This document shows positions 1 through 8,294 of a stretch of DNA of 64,000 nucleotides, in pieces (position 1 is the stretch's first letter; each line of letters begins with the position of its first letter). Location of the stretch: positions 682,001-746,000 of the forward strand of contig NZ_CP053482.1 in NCBI RefSeq assembly GCF_016772315.1, given 5' to 3'. Under the pieces are notes generated by a model. The model was not told the origin of the DNA. It searched no databases and saw only the letters and a program-made list of their open reading frames with translations. Origin of the DNA: Thiothrix subterranea. Lineage in GTDB: Bacteria > Pseudomonadota > Gammaproteobacteria > Thiotrichales > Thiotrichaceae. Both the position numbers and the translations under genes were made by a program.

Positions 1-140
1 GTAGCCACCAAAATTCCCAGAATAATGGGAAGCGGGCGGCGGAATTTTGCCGCAAGCACGAGCGAAAGCAATTGGGTTTTATCGCCGATTTCCGCGAGGG
101 CGACAATGCCGGTTGAGACCAGAAAAGCTTCCATGCTCAT
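1..140 (-). CDS. TMEM165/GDT1 family transporter, N-terminal part
   Basis: The reading frame enters from the left edge and starts at 140. Only the first 46 or so residues are present. They contain the family hallmark E-x-G-D-K-T (ALAEIGDKTQ) in the first membrane helix. Family members (UPF0016, bacterial MneA type) are polytopic inner-membrane cation exporters, mostly for Mn2+ or Ca2+. The ATG at 140 overlaps the stop of the upstream rhodanese gene as ATGA, so the two are probably co-transcribed; a second in-frame ATG lies at 134. The substrate cannot be told from this fragment. Confidence 0.8.
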   Translation of the reverse strand, partial: MSMEAFLVSTGIVALAEIGDKTQLLSLVLAAKFRRPLPIILGILVA

Positions 141-601
141 TGACGCACGACCGGCTTACCCGCTTTGATCCAACCCATAATCCCGTTCGTCACGTTATAC
201 ACGTCTTTGTAACCGACTTGCGCCAACATATCCGCCCCCGCTCGTGTGCGGTTGCCGGTGCGACAAATCAAAGCAACGGGCTTATCGGTAGCGGCTACTT
301 GCTGCACTTTAGTCAAAAAATCCGGCGCAACAGAGCCATTTTTCTGAAACAGCGTAATCCGATGGCTATCCGCGACAATGCCGGTTTGCGCCCACTCTTC
401 CGGCAAACGAATGTCGATCAAGGTAACTTTTTGATCCAACAAGGTTTGTAATTCGGCATTCGATACATTCTTCACCGCCCCCTGTGCAGCCGCTGCAACC
501 GCATTAGCCCCGCCAACACTTTCGGTTTTGGAACAAGCCCCCACCGTCATCACCACACCCATTGCCACCGTAAGAGCCAGCCATTTAACTGCATACATCA
601 C
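137..601 (-). CDS. Rhodanese-domain lipoprotein
   Basis: 154 residues. The N-terminus is a lipoprotein signal peptide with a lipobox ending at Cys23 (TVGAC), so the protein is probably anchored on the periplasmic side. Residues 45-154 form a single rhodanese domain with the active-site loop CRTGNRT (Cys113). Such proteins transfer or bind sulfane sulfur; the physiological partner is unknown. It is followed with a 4-base overlap by the GDT1-type transporter gene. A short palindrome lies upstream. Confidence 0.85.
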   Translation of the reverse strand: MMYAVKWLALTVAMGVVMTVGACSKTESVGGANAVAAAAQGAVKNVSNAELQTLLDQKVTLIDIRLPEEWAQTGIVADSHRITLFQKNGSVAPDFLTKVQQVAATDKPVALICRTGNRTRAGADMLAQVGYKDVYNVTNGIMGWIKAGKPVVRQ

Positions 602-625
602 TATAAAACTCCAAAATTAACCATA

Positions 626-646
626 ATAAATAAGAACCGTTATTAT
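626..646. promoter_or_regulatory. AT-rich palindrome upstream of rhodanese gene
   Basis: AATAAGAACCGTTATTATT (628-646) is an imperfect inverted repeat in the 53-base gap between the rhodanese gene and the histidine kinase gene. It could be an operator for the rhodanese/GDT1 pair. It resembles a Fur box only weakly, and no regulator can be named. Confidence 0.25.
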
Positions 647-654
647 TACAATGC

Positions 655-3039
655 TTAAGATGGCAGCGAAGCCAGCAGTTCTTCCAGCACTTGGACGTCG
701 ACTGGCTTGGGCATGTGCAGATCAAATCCAGCCGCTTCAGCCTTGCGCCGGTCATCTTCCTGACCGTAGCCCGTCATCGCAATGATCAGCGTATCGCTCA
801 GCCCGCCGTTGCGCATTGCACGGCACGCCTGATAGCCATCCATCCCCGGAAGACCAATATCCAGCAACACCACCGCAGGCCGTTCCCGCAACGCGACTTC
901 GACTGCTTGCTTGCCATCGTGGGCGACCAGCACCTCGTGACCAAAAATCGTGAGCAACATGACCATGCTGTCTGCCACGTCGGGGTTGTCGTCCACCAGT
1001 AGGATGCGTTGGGCGCGGGACGGTGCGGGCGAGTTAGCTAATACATCCGTGGATTGGAGCGCCGCTTCTTCAGCCAAACAGGGCAAGCGGATAATAAACT
1101 CACTGCCTTTGCCCAGCCCCTCACTGTGCGCCTCAACCTGACCACCGTGCATATCGACCAGACTTTTGACCAGCGACAAACCGATACCCAAACCACCATC
1201 GGAACGGTCGAGGTTGCGGTCTACCTGATAGAACAGGTCAAACAAACTCTTCAATGCTACCGGGTCGATGCCGCGCCCATTGTCACGCACCCGAATCACC
1301 GCTTCATGACCGACCTGTGCCACTGCCACCGTAATTGAGCCACCGGCATCGGTGTATTTCGCGGCGTTATTCAGCACATTACTGACCACCTGCGCTAGAC
1401 GGGTGAAGTCACCCTCAACCCGAAGTGTTGAGACCGGCAATTCCACTTGCAGTTGGTGCTGGCGTGCGTCGATGTGCGGCTGGCTGGTTTCAATGGCTTG
1501 ACGGATGACGGCTGCCACCTCCACCGTTTCTTTCTGGAGCGCAATCTTGCCCCGCGAGACCCGCGATATATCAAGCAAATCATCCACTAAGCGAATGAGT
1601 TGCTTCACCTGACGTTCAATCATCGCGGTGGCACGGCTCAAGGTCGGTTGCTGCGCCCCCTGCAAATGGATCACATGCACGGCGTTGCAGATGGATGCCA
1701 ACGGATTGCGCAATTCGTGTGCCAGCATCGCCAGAAAAGCATCCTTGTGGTGATTCGATTCCTGCAAAGCCAACTCTGCCAGCTTGCGCCCGGTAATGTC
1801 TTGGGTAATACCGAAAGCGCCTTGCAACCCTCCAGCCGCATCGAATTCCAAATAAGCCTTCTCCAGCACCCATTTCACCTGATTATTGACCACAATGCGG
1901 TGTTCAATGGCGTAGGGTGTGCCATCCAGAGCGGCTTGCCACTGCGTATTCACAGACTCGCGATCGTCGGGGTGAACGATTCCCAGGAAAGTTTCGTAGG
2001 TTAAGGGCGTCTCTTTCGGTACGCCGAAGATGCGGTAGTTCTCATCAGACCAAAACAACACGTTTCGACCGACATCCAGCCGCCAACTGCCAAGTTGCCC
2101 GACGGCCTGCGCTCGGTTCAAGTCTTCACGGCTTTGCTGCAAGGCTTTTCGAGCCAGCATCCGCTCGGTCACTTCTTCCGCAGCGGTCAGAATACCGCCC
2201 ACTTGTCCATCAGCCGTGAACCACGGGCGCACTTCCCATTTTAGCCATTGCGTCGTGCCATCCAAGCGTTCAAAGGGGTCTTCGTCGGCATTCAAGGTTT
2301 CCCCCGCCAGCCCCCGGCGATGCAACGCTTTCCAGTGTTCGGGAATCTCTGGGAACACCTCGTAATGCGAACGTCCGATAATCACCAGCTCATCCGGCAG
2401 ACCAAAATCCTGCTTCCAGCGATTGCTGACGGCTAGATAACACATTTCATGGTCAAACATGGCAATGCTGGCGGGCGCATGTTCGATGAATAATCGCAAC
2501 CGGGCTTCGCTCTCGCGCATGGCGGTATCAACGAGTTTGCGTTCGGTAACGTCCAGATTTGTGCCCACCACCCATTCGATTTGCCCGCTCGCATCGGTAC
2601 GCACGGTTTCCACCGATTGGATACAGCGGCATTCCCCCGTATTGGGCTGCCGAATACGGAATTCGCGGGAACTCTGCCCACCTTGTGAAGCAGTTTCTTT
2701 TAAAATTGTTTCTTGTTGGGGCAAATCTTCTGGGAATACACAATGACTCCAATCGCTATACGCCAGAGTGCCGTCCGGCGTCGGGGTAATGCCATAAATC
2801 CGAAACATTTGCGGATCCCACCGGATCTGGTTAGTGCTGACATGCCATTCCCAAATCCCCACACCCGTCGCCTCGGTCGCCAGCCGCATCCGTTGCTCGG
2901 CGGCACGTAGCACATAAACTTCCTCGGCACGGATAGTACGCAAATTATCCTCAACCTGCGCCAGCCGCATTCGCAACTCGTTGCTTTCATTGATTAGCAA
3001 TTGCTTGGCAGATAATATGGCAGGTAATTTTTTATGCAT
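655..3039 (-). CDS. Soluble PAS-PAS-PAS hybrid sensor histidine kinase
   Basis: About 794 residues from the ATG at 3039, which has GGAG 10 bases upstream; a GTG seven codons earlier is less likely. No membrane helix is seen, so it should sense a cytoplasmic signal. Order: a short coiled coil, three PAS/PAC modules (roughly residues 50-170, 180-295 and 310-425), a HisKA domain with LAHELRNPL, a HATPase domain with NGRGI and GLGIGLSLV boxes, and a C-terminal receiver with VDDNPD and LLDIGLPGMDGY. The stop lies near the rhodanese operator region. No cognate regulator lies beside it, and its ligand is unknown. Confidence 0.9.
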   Translation of the reverse strand: MHKKLPAILSAKQLLINESNELRMRLAQVEDNLRTIRAEEVYVLRAAEQRMRLATEATGVGIWEWHVSTNQIRWDPQMFRIYGITPTPDGTLAYSDWSHCVFPEDLPQQETILKETASQGGQSSREFRIRQPNTGECRCIQSVETVRTDASGQIEWVVGTNLDVTERKLVDTAMRESEARLRLFIEHAPASIAMFDHEMCYLAVSNRWKQDFGLPDELVIIGRSHYEVFPEIPEHWKALHRRGLAGETLNADEDPFERLDGTTQWLKWEVRPWFTADGQVGGILTAAEEVTERMLARKALQQSREDLNRAQAVGQLGSWRLDVGRNVLFWSDENYRIFGVPKETPLTYETFLGIVHPDDRESVNTQWQAALDGTPYAIEHRIVVNNQVKWVLEKAYLEFDAAGGLQGAFGITQDITGRKLAELALQESNHHKDAFLAMLAHELRNPLASICNAVHVIHLQGAQQPTLSRATAMIERQVKQLIRLVDDLLDISRVSRGKIALQKETVEVAAVIRQAIETSQPHIDARQHQLQVELPVSTLRVEGDFTRLAQVVSNVLNNAAKYTDAGGSITVAVAQVGHEAVIRVRDNGRGIDPVALKSLFDLFYQVDRNLDRSDGGLGIGLSLVKSLVDMHGGQVEAHSEGLGKGSEFIIRLPCLAEEAALQSTDVLANSPAPSRAQRILLVDDNPDVADSMVMLLTIFGHEVLVAHDGKQAVEVALRERPAVVLLDIGLPGMDGYQACRAMRNGGLSDTLIIAMTGYGQEDDRRKAEAAGFDLHMPKPVDVQVLEELLASLPS

Positions 3040-3094
3040 AACAACGACTCCATTCTGCACAAGCCTGTTTTAGGCTCACATTAAGAATAGTCGG

Positions 3095-3300
3095 TTTTAC
3101 ACCCCCGAACCAGTTATTCAAACTTGCGGTTAATGTCGGGGGCTTCCTTGTCATATTGCTGCGCCGTTCTTTTAAACTTATACAAACTTAACCAAGGTCA
3201 AGTTTGCGGTTAAATTCCTGCTTCACGGGGGCTGGTTTCGTCTTCGGCTTGCGCCCAAGACCAGCGCCTTCCCCTCCACAGGCAGACACCGTGGAACTCA
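3095..3300 (-). ncRNA. Candidate omega RNA / right end of TnpB element
   Basis: The 3' end of tnpB and the bases after it probably form the guide-RNA scaffold, as established for IS200/IS605 TnpB systems. Downstream of the stop lies a hairpin with a 7-bp stem CCCCCGA / TCGGGGG (3102-3108 with 3136-3142), preceded on the minus strand by GAAG. This is the usual look of the right-end structure. The string TTAACCGCAA occurs both at the tnpB 3' end and inside the hairpin loop. Limits are approximate; a guide would lie just beyond the hairpin, at about 3060-3095. Confidence 0.35.
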
Positions 3301-4396
3301 CGGCGTATTTTTCCAAATTATTGGCGGCGTTGATGTCACGGTCATGGACTGCGCCACATACGGGGCAAGTCCATTCACGTACCGATAGTGGTAGCTTGTC
3401 CACTTTATGCCCACAGCCGGGGGCAGAACAGGTCTTGCTGGAGGCAAAGAACCGATCAGCCACCACGACCACCGCACCCCGCATTCCCGCCTTGTATTCC
3501 AGTTGCCGCCGGAACTCGAAAAACCCCATGTCACTGATGGCACGGGATAAATGGCGGTTTTTCACCATGCCCGATACGTTTAAGTCTTCAATGCCAATGG
3601 TGTGGAAACGGCGGGTTAAATCCGTAGTGAGTTGATGCAAACTGTCTTGGCGGATGTTGGCTATCTTGGCGTGAAGCCTTGCCAGTTTTGCCTTGGCTTT
3701 ATGGCGGTTGGCACTGCCTTTGACCTTGCGCGACAGGCTGCGGGATAGCCGTTTTAGGCGTGAAAGCAAGGCTTTATGCGGCTTCGCCCCAACCACTTTT
3801 TTCCCCGTTGATAGCGTTGCCAGTGCGGATACGCCCAAATCCACACCCACTGTGCCTTGGTTTTCGGCAGGCGGGAGGTGATGTTGGTCGGTATCCACGG
3901 TGATGCTGGCGAACCACTGGTCAGCGGTGCGGGAAATCGTGGCGGAGAGGATTTTGCCGGAAAAGCGTAATGTTTCCCGCATCCGCACTAACCCAAGATT
4001 GGGAATGCGGATGCGGCAAGCGTCGATAGCAAACTGGTCGTTGGTGAGGGTGAAACTGTCGCGGCTTTTGCCTTTCTTTTTGAATTGTGGGTACTTGGCT
4101 CGCCCTGCAAAGAAGTTTTTGAAAGCTGCACCGAGTTGGATAATCGCCATTTGTGGGGCGTTTTTAGTGACTTCGAGCATCCACGGGAATTGTTCGCGTT
4201 TGATGGCGTTCAATTGGCGGCGCAAGCCCATTTGGTTGGGTTTGGGCTGGGTGTTGTCTTCCTTCCATGCCGCGTATTGGGTTTGCCATTCCGCCAACGC
4301 CCAGTTGTAAGCAAACCGTGCTGTACCTGCGGCTTTCGCCAAGTACGTGGCTTGCTTATTGTTGGGGTCAAGACGGATTTTGTGGCTGATAATCAT
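3188..4396 (-). CDS. tnpB: Orphan TnpB, RNA-guided transposon nuclease (IS200/IS605 group)
   Basis: 402 residues, normal for TnpB. Residues 1-30 are the family N-terminus. The RuvC-like catalytic residues are all present: Asp186 in VGVDLGVSAL, Glu270 in IGIEDLNVSGM and Asp354 in HDRDINAANN. A zinc finger uses Cys323, Cys328, Cys344 and Cys347. Nothing is truncated, so the nuclease may be active. No tnpA transposase is nearby, making this an IS1341-like element that cannot move by itself. Known members cut DNA next to a transposon-specific motif guided by an RNA from the element's right end. Confidence 0.93.
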   Translation of the reverse strand: MIISHKIRLDPNNKQATYLAKAAGTARFAYNWALAEWQTQYAAWKEDNTQPKPNQMGLRRQLNAIKREQFPWMLEVTKNAPQMAIIQLGAAFKNFFAGRAKYPQFKKKGKSRDSFTLTNDQFAIDACRIRIPNLGLVRMRETLRFSGKILSATISRTADQWFASITVDTDQHHLPPAENQGTVGVDLGVSALATLSTGKKVVGAKPHKALLSRLKRLSRSLSRKVKGSANRHKAKAKLARLHAKIANIRQDSLHQLTTDLTRRFHTIGIEDLNVSGMVKNRHLSRAISDMGFFEFRRQLEYKAGMRGAVVVVADRFFASSKTCSAPGCGHKVDKLPLSVREWTCPVCGAVHDRDINAANNLEKYAVSSTVSACGGEGAGLGRKPKTKPAPVKQEFNRKLDLG

Positions 4397-5224
4397 GAGG
4401 GATAGGATGCAATGCGGCAGGTTTTTTGTCTAGAGGTGAGTGTTTTTGATGTTGCTATCGACAGATGAACGGTAGTCTGCGCCTTGTAACTTCTCCAAAA
4501 TGACAAAGATTGGAGAGGTTTGGGTGGGTTTTGTGGTAGCTGCTTCAAACCCTTACCTGTTGTGGCTGGAATCCCCCAAGCAATAAAAAATTTCAAAAAA
4601 ATTACGCTGGCGACTGCCCGATTGCCTTCCTGCTTTGTCATTACCTGTAGAAACCGATTAAGATGCCCAGCGCATGACAGCCTTACGGGTGGAAGCACGC
4701 TTGCGCAGCGCTTGTTTGTAGTTCGGACTTTAGTCCGACAATTCCTTATAAAATATGGAAAATTCAGGTTCCATAAAGCACGATAATGATTTAAACTCGC
4801 TCAAATGATAAGCAACGAAAACCTTCTCCCTGCGATTTAGTGTGTACGCACTAGGGCGGTAGCGTCGTTTTTGGGGCGTAAACTTGCCGTATGCTGCGGT
4901 GCAAAGAGGCGTTACTTCACGCTGAGCCAAGCAACGGGACACTGAACCCGGTAATGAATGCTTTGACGGCATCCCTTGCCCTTGCTGCAAAACCGGCATG
5001 ATGCGGGACTGCCACACACCGCTGTTGTACCTGCTGGACAAATGGCTCGAAACACCCAGAACCCTGTGCTATGTTTGACCACAATCAGGGCGGAAACAGG
5101 CAGGACGGCAATGGATAGGCAACGGTTGGTGGGGAATCATCAGGCAACAGGGGCTGACGGGGCGATGGGCAAAAAAAGCAATCCCCTTATAGATAAGGTG
5201 TCGGACTCCGTAGCACGCGGTTCC
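4397..5224. other. Gene-poor stretch between tnpB and the cassette region
   Basis: No intact gene is seen here. It holds a perfect 6-bp-stem hairpin, TCGGAC-TTTA-GTCCGA at 4723-4738, which may be an end structure of the TnpB element or a separate repeat, and a broken zinc-ribbon reading frame at 4926-5078. The left end of the TnpB element must lie here but cannot be placed. Confidence 0.5.
4926..5078 (+). pseudogene. Fragment with zinc-ribbon-like CPCC motif, perhaps transposase remnant
   Basis: An open stretch of about 50 codons without a start ends at a TGA at 5076. It contains CPCCKTG followed by a helix-like tail ending in TLCYV. The CxCC-type ribbon followed by a short basic/hydrophobic tail resembles the C-terminus of some transposases. 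A stop codon lies directly upstream, so this is a relic. The family is not recognised. Confidence 0.25.
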
Positions 5225-5286
5225 GTCCAACAAGGCATTTATGCCCAATGCTGCCGCACACGGCATAAAATGCTTTAACGTTGGCT
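5225..5286 (+). other. attC-like site A (integron recombination site)
   Basis: It starts with GTCCAAC (an R''-type RYYYAAC core) and ends with GTTGGCT (an R'-type GTTRRRY core; cut expected after G5280). Between them are two long imperfectly complementary arms, AAGGCATTTATGCC and GGCATAAAATGCTTT, with extra unpaired bases. That is the general architecture of attC sites. It marks the left end of cassette A. Confidence 0.6.
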
Positions 5287-5394
5287 GTAGAAACTCTCTC
5301 GGATTATTTTGGGTGATAATCAGGCATCATAAGTACTAGAAATCATAGAAAATTTTTCATATACAGAGAAAATTTAATTAAATGTTGGTGTGGT

Positions 5395-5403
5395 ATCTTA
5401 AGT
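5395..5403. repeat. Target-site duplication, left copy
   Basis: ATCTTAAGT directly precedes the left end of the insertion sequence and recurs at 6809-6817 directly after its right end. A 9-bp duplication is what Tn5/IS50-type IS4-family elements make. Confidence 0.85.
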
Positions 5404-6808
5404 CATCTCCTTATACACAAGTTCCCAAGCTGATGTAAGATAAGCAATTTTCACTCATGAACTGGTCATCTACCGAACTCACCGATCTTGATTTGGGAGA
5501 CAAGCGTCTCGAAACACGAGCCGCTCATATCCTCAAAGCCATGCTGAAAGCCCCCCAGTCCAGCATCCCTAAGGCTTGCCAAAGTTGGTCAAGCACCTTG
5601 GCGACGTACCGTTTCTTCTGGAATGAAGCGGTGAGCCATGATGCTTTGATGGCATCCCACTTTGAAGCGACAGAGTGCCGAATTCGTCAACAAGATTCGC
5701 GGATTATCCTGTGTATTCAAGATACGACCGAACTGGACTTCAATGGACAGGAAACCGAGGGTTTAGGGCGGTTATCCTACGACAAGCAACGCGGGATGTA
5801 CCTGCATCCGACCTTGTGTATCACCCCAGAACGTTTGCCGTTGGGCATCACCGATACGTGGATGTGGTCACGGGGATTGAGCAAAGCTGCCGACCAAGCC
5901 AACCCCAGCATCAAAGAAAGCCGCCGTTGGATTGAAGGGTATGAGCGAGTAGCCGAACTGGCGGCACGCTGCCCTGAACACCGCCTCATCTATGCGGGCG
6001 ACCGTGAAAGCGACTTTTACGACTTACTCAAACGGGCGCAAGCCTTGGATTACCCGGCTGACCTGCTGATACGGGCGCAACATAACCGCGCCTTGGGGGA
6101 TGACCTCAAACTGTGGGACGCCATTGATCAACAAAAGGCGTTGACCCGTATCACCTTTACCAAACCGCGCAAGCAGGGTGAAAAGCCCCGTAAAGTGGTA
6201 CAAGAAATCAAGGTGTTACGTTATACCTTGCGTCCCAAGAGTAAGCATCCGATGCTATTAACCTTAGTTCAAGCCAAAGAAATCAACCCACCCGCCGGAA
6301 AATCGCCCCTCATTTGGCGTTTAGTCACCAACCGTTGTGTGGAGACCGCTGATGCTGCCTGTGAACTCATCGACTGGTATCGAGCGCGTTGGGAAATCGA
6401 AATGTTTTTTGATGTCCTGAAAGTTGGTTGTCGCATCGAAAAACTGCAACTGGACACCAAAGAGCGCATCGAAAAAGCCCTCGCGCTCTACATCATGGTG
6501 GCCTGGCGGATTATGTTTCTGATGCGCTTGGGGCGTACCTGCCCAGAACTTCCGGCTGATCTGGTGTTTGACCCGCTGGAATGGAAAGTATCCTTCCGGC
6601 TCGGCAAAAAAGCACTACCCGATGGCATACCCACCCTTAATCAAGTGATCCGCAATCTGGCAGAACTGGGGGCTTTTTGGGCAGAAAATCCGATGGCGAA
6701 CCGGGGGCTAAAAGTATCTGGCTTGGCTACTCAAGGGTGCTGGACTGCATTTATGGCATTCAGATGGCTAGTGAGTTGGGAATGGATTGATTTGTGTATA
6801 AGGAGATG
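5404..6808 (+). mobile_element. IS4-family (Tn5/IS50-like) insertion sequence, complete
   Basis: 1405 bp, bounded by 17-bp perfect terminal inverted repeats CATCTCCTTATACACAA (5404-5420) and its complement (6792-6808). The ends resemble Tn5 ends in the CTTATACACA core. It is flanked by the 9-bp direct repeat ATCTTAAGT. One transposase gene fills it. With one copy of the repeat restored, the target reads as a hairpin, ATGTTGGT (5382-5389) pairing with ACCAACAT (6818-6825). Confidence 0.9.
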
Positions 6809-6809
6809 A
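5457..6809 (+). CDS. IS4-family transposase
   Basis: 450 residues. The N-terminal region (about 1-75) is the Tn5-type DNA-binding domain. The DDE residues are Asp89 (CIQDTTELDF), Asp182 (YAGDRESDF) and Glu315. The IS4 signature Y-(2)-R-(3)-E-(6)-K is met exactly by Tyr308, Arg311, Glu315 and Lys322. The reading frame runs through the right inverted repeat, and its TGA stop is completed by the first base of the target duplication. It looks intact. Confidence 0.95.
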   Translation: MNWSSTELTDLDLGDKRLETRAAHILKAMLKAPQSSIPKACQSWSSTLATYRFFWNEAVSHDALMASHFEATECRIRQQDSRIILCIQDTTELDFNGQETEGLGRLSYDKQRGMYLHPTLCITPERLPLGITDTWMWSRGLSKAADQANPSIKESRRWIEGYERVAELAARCPEHRLIYAGDRESDFYDLLKRAQALDYPADLLIRAQHNRALGDDLKLWDAIDQQKALTRITFTKPRKQGEKPRKVVQEIKVLRYTLRPKSKHPMLLTLVQAKEINPPAGKSPLIWRLVTNRCVETADAACELIDWYRARWEIEMFFDVLKVGCRIEKLQLDTKERIEKALALYIMVAWRIMFLMRLGRTCPELPADLVFDPLEWKVSFRLGKKALPDGIPTLNQVIRNLAELGAFWAENPMANRGLKVSGLATQGCWTAFMAFRWLVSWEWIDLCIRR

Positions 6810-6817
6810 TCTTAAGT
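6809..6817. repeat. Target-site duplication, right copy
   Basis: Second copy of ATCTTAAGT, adjoining the right end of the insertion sequence. It is identical in all nine bases to 5395-5403. Confidence 0.85.
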
Positions 6818-6847
6818 ACCAACATACTAATGCAAGGAATACCAGAT

Positions 6848-7111
6848 ATGAATTTAGTAGAGTTTTATAAAGAAATAGATAATCGTAGGGAAGATCAGAT
6901 TTTAGAGAACTTTGATCTGGTTATCTCTCCTAAAGCAGTGATTGAAATTCATAAGGAACTTTCTACTAAATCTGTGTCAGAGATTCCACCGCAGTACAGA
7001 GCAGATGTTCAAAAATTCCTTGAATCCAGCCTGATACTACCGGATGCAGAAAATCAAGAATTAGATAATTATCTTTCAAAGCTTTTATCGGATCTACGAG
7101 AAATACGATAG
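6848..7111 (+). CDS. Small hypothetical protein in cassette A
   Basis: 87 residues from the ATG at 6848, chosen because AAGGA sits 8-9 bases upstream; a frame extending back into the insertion sequence is artificial. The protein is hydrophilic and acidic with predicted helices, and no family is recognised. The gene is AT-rich, unlike the chromosomal genes outside the cassette region. The insertion sequence lies only 39 bases upstream, so the natural promoter may have been separated from the gene. It probably belongs to the same cassette as the Sel1 gene. Confidence 0.55.
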   Translation: MNLVEFYKEIDNRREDQILENFDLVISPKAVIEIHKELSTKSVSEIPPQYRADVQKFLESSLILPDAENQELDNYLSKLLSDLREIR

Positions 7112-7359
7112 AATGATGTTATAAAAATTTTCTTAAAGCAAAGATTAAATTAATTCTAGATATAAGTAGCTTTCCTCTAAAATTAATAGTAAGTTATTTT
7201 TATCCACTTTCTCTTTAAAAAACGTTGGACAGTATTTGAGGAATAATATAAATGATGTAAAACGTGGCATGATTAAGAAATGAATTGATAAATTCGGATG
7301 TATTTATCAGAATCTTAATTTTTATTGTATCCTAATAACCGGGTAGACATGAGGAAATC
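7112..7359. other. AT-rich intergenic stretch inside cassette A
   Basis: 248 bases with no gene. It contains one GTTGGAC string (7224-7230) that matches an attC R' core, but I see no partner arm or RYYYAAC box upstream, so no attC is called. A good ribosome-binding site (GAGGAA) for the next gene lies at its end. Confidence 0.4.
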
Positions 7360-7956
7360 ATGAGTGAATTAACGAATGCACAAAAAATATATAGTATGGG
7401 TATTGAAGTTAAAAAGCAAGGGAATGCTCAAGATGCCTTCATATATTTTGAAGCCGCAGCTAAACTTGGTGATAGTTTTGCACAATATGAACTAGGTTAT
7501 GCATATAGCTTTGGAATTGGCATTGATCAAGATTATGAAAAATCTTATTATTACTATGCATTATCAGCAAAACAATCACACTTAACTTCTATGGTTAATA
7601 TGGCATCTCTACTAATTAATGGTTACGGTGTTCAGCGTGATGAAACCAAGGCAGTTGAACTACTAACAATAGCTGCTGATAAAGGAGATATTGGTGCTTA
7701 TACTAGCCTTGGCTCATACCATTGGAGTAAAAATAACACTGCTGAAGCAATCAAATGGTTTTCTCTAGCAGCATTAGATAATAAACACCCTGGTGCTTTT
7801 GCTGCACAGTATAGATTAGGATGTATCGAAGAACTTCGTTCTCAAGGTCTTATCCCGAAGTATTGGCTACAAGCAAAAGCTTGGTATCAACTAGCGGCAA
7901 AAAATGGTCATAAAGATGCAGCTATTGCTTTGGAGGAAAGATTCAACAAAAAATAA
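7360..7956 (+). CDS. Sel1-repeat (TPR-like) protein, cassette-borne
   Basis: 198 residues with no signal peptide. It is built from Sel1-type helical repeats, visible as successive A-x-x-G-[DN]-x-x-A/S-Q-Y-x-L-G-x-x-Y blocks with glycine-rich turns (YSFGIGIDQD, LINGYGVQRD). Such repeats mediate protein binding; in other bacteria they act in signalling, secretion or host contact. The start follows GAGGAAATC. The gene is AT-rich and sits directly before attC-like site B, which suggests that it is a mobile cassette gene. Its partner is unknown. Confidence 0.85.
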   Translation: MSELTNAQKIYSMGIEVKKQGNAQDAFIYFEAAAKLGDSFAQYELGYAYSFGIGIDQDYEKSYYYYALSAKQSHLTSMVNMASLLINGYGVQRDETKAVELLTIAADKGDIGAYTSLGSYHWSKNNTAEAIKWFSLAALDNKHPGAFAAQYRLGCIEELRSQGLIPKYWLQAKAWYQLAAKNGHKDAAIALEERFNKK

Positions 7957-8005
7957 ATAAGTTAATTAAATCAAATATTTGTTTCGTTTTTGGTTACAAT
8001 TGATG

Positions 8006-8096
8006 CGCCAACAAGTGTGTCGACGACGGACGCGGTGACAGCCCGCGACTCCGACCGACTTACTCCCCGCCCCGCCCGTCAAGTCGGACGTTGAGG
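8006..8096 (+). other. attC-like site B, right core split by a MITE
   Basis: The left core CGCCAAC (8006-8012) matches the complement of the cassette A start (GTTGGCT) in 6 of 7 bases. The arms CGACGACGG (near 8021) and CCGTCAAGTCGGAC (8077-8090) can pair imperfectly. The right core GTT lies at 8090-8092. The rest of the original core, ATCA, is at 8276-8279 after the inserted MITE, so the undisturbed site would end GTTATCA. Confidence 0.45.
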
Positions 8097-8272
8097 CTGT
8101 AGAAAAACCTCCAAACCACTTTTTCGATTTTTTGGAATTGAACGAAGAATAAACAAGCGTGCAATTCTACGTAAATCTTTGATGAGTTTTCAGTGAAAAA
8201 TGTTCAAAGATTTACGTAGATCATGCCGCTTTTGAAATTTTGTTAGAGAAACCTAGGTTTTTCTACACCCTC
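8093..8272. mobile_element. 180-bp MITE-like element
   Basis: Terminal inverted repeats of 18 bases match at 17 positions: GAGGCTGTAGAAAAACCT (8093-8110) against the complement of 8255-8272. The element has no coding capacity. Inside it is a perfect 16-bp inverted repeat, CTACGTAAATCTTTGA (8167-8182) with TCAAAGATTTACGTAG (8204-8219). The triplet GTT flanks both sides, a possible 3-bp target duplication. The parent transposon is not in the window. Confidence 0.6.
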
Positions 8273-8294
8273 GTTATCATTAATTGATGAGCCA

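Noticed and set aside
5382-6825. ATGTTGGT / ACCAACAT taken as the insertion-sequence ends
   Set aside because: They lie outside the 9-bp direct repeat ATCTTAAGT. The true ends are CATCTCCTTATACACAA and its complement; the outer pair belonged to the target site.
7224-7230. GTTGGAC as a further attC core
   Set aside because: No RYYYAAC partner or paired arms upstream, and the cassette B-side core at 8006 fits the start at 5280 better.
8167-8219. 16-bp inverted repeat as a Rho-independent terminator
   Set aside because: It lies within the MITE, has a 21-base loop and no T-run directly after the stem.
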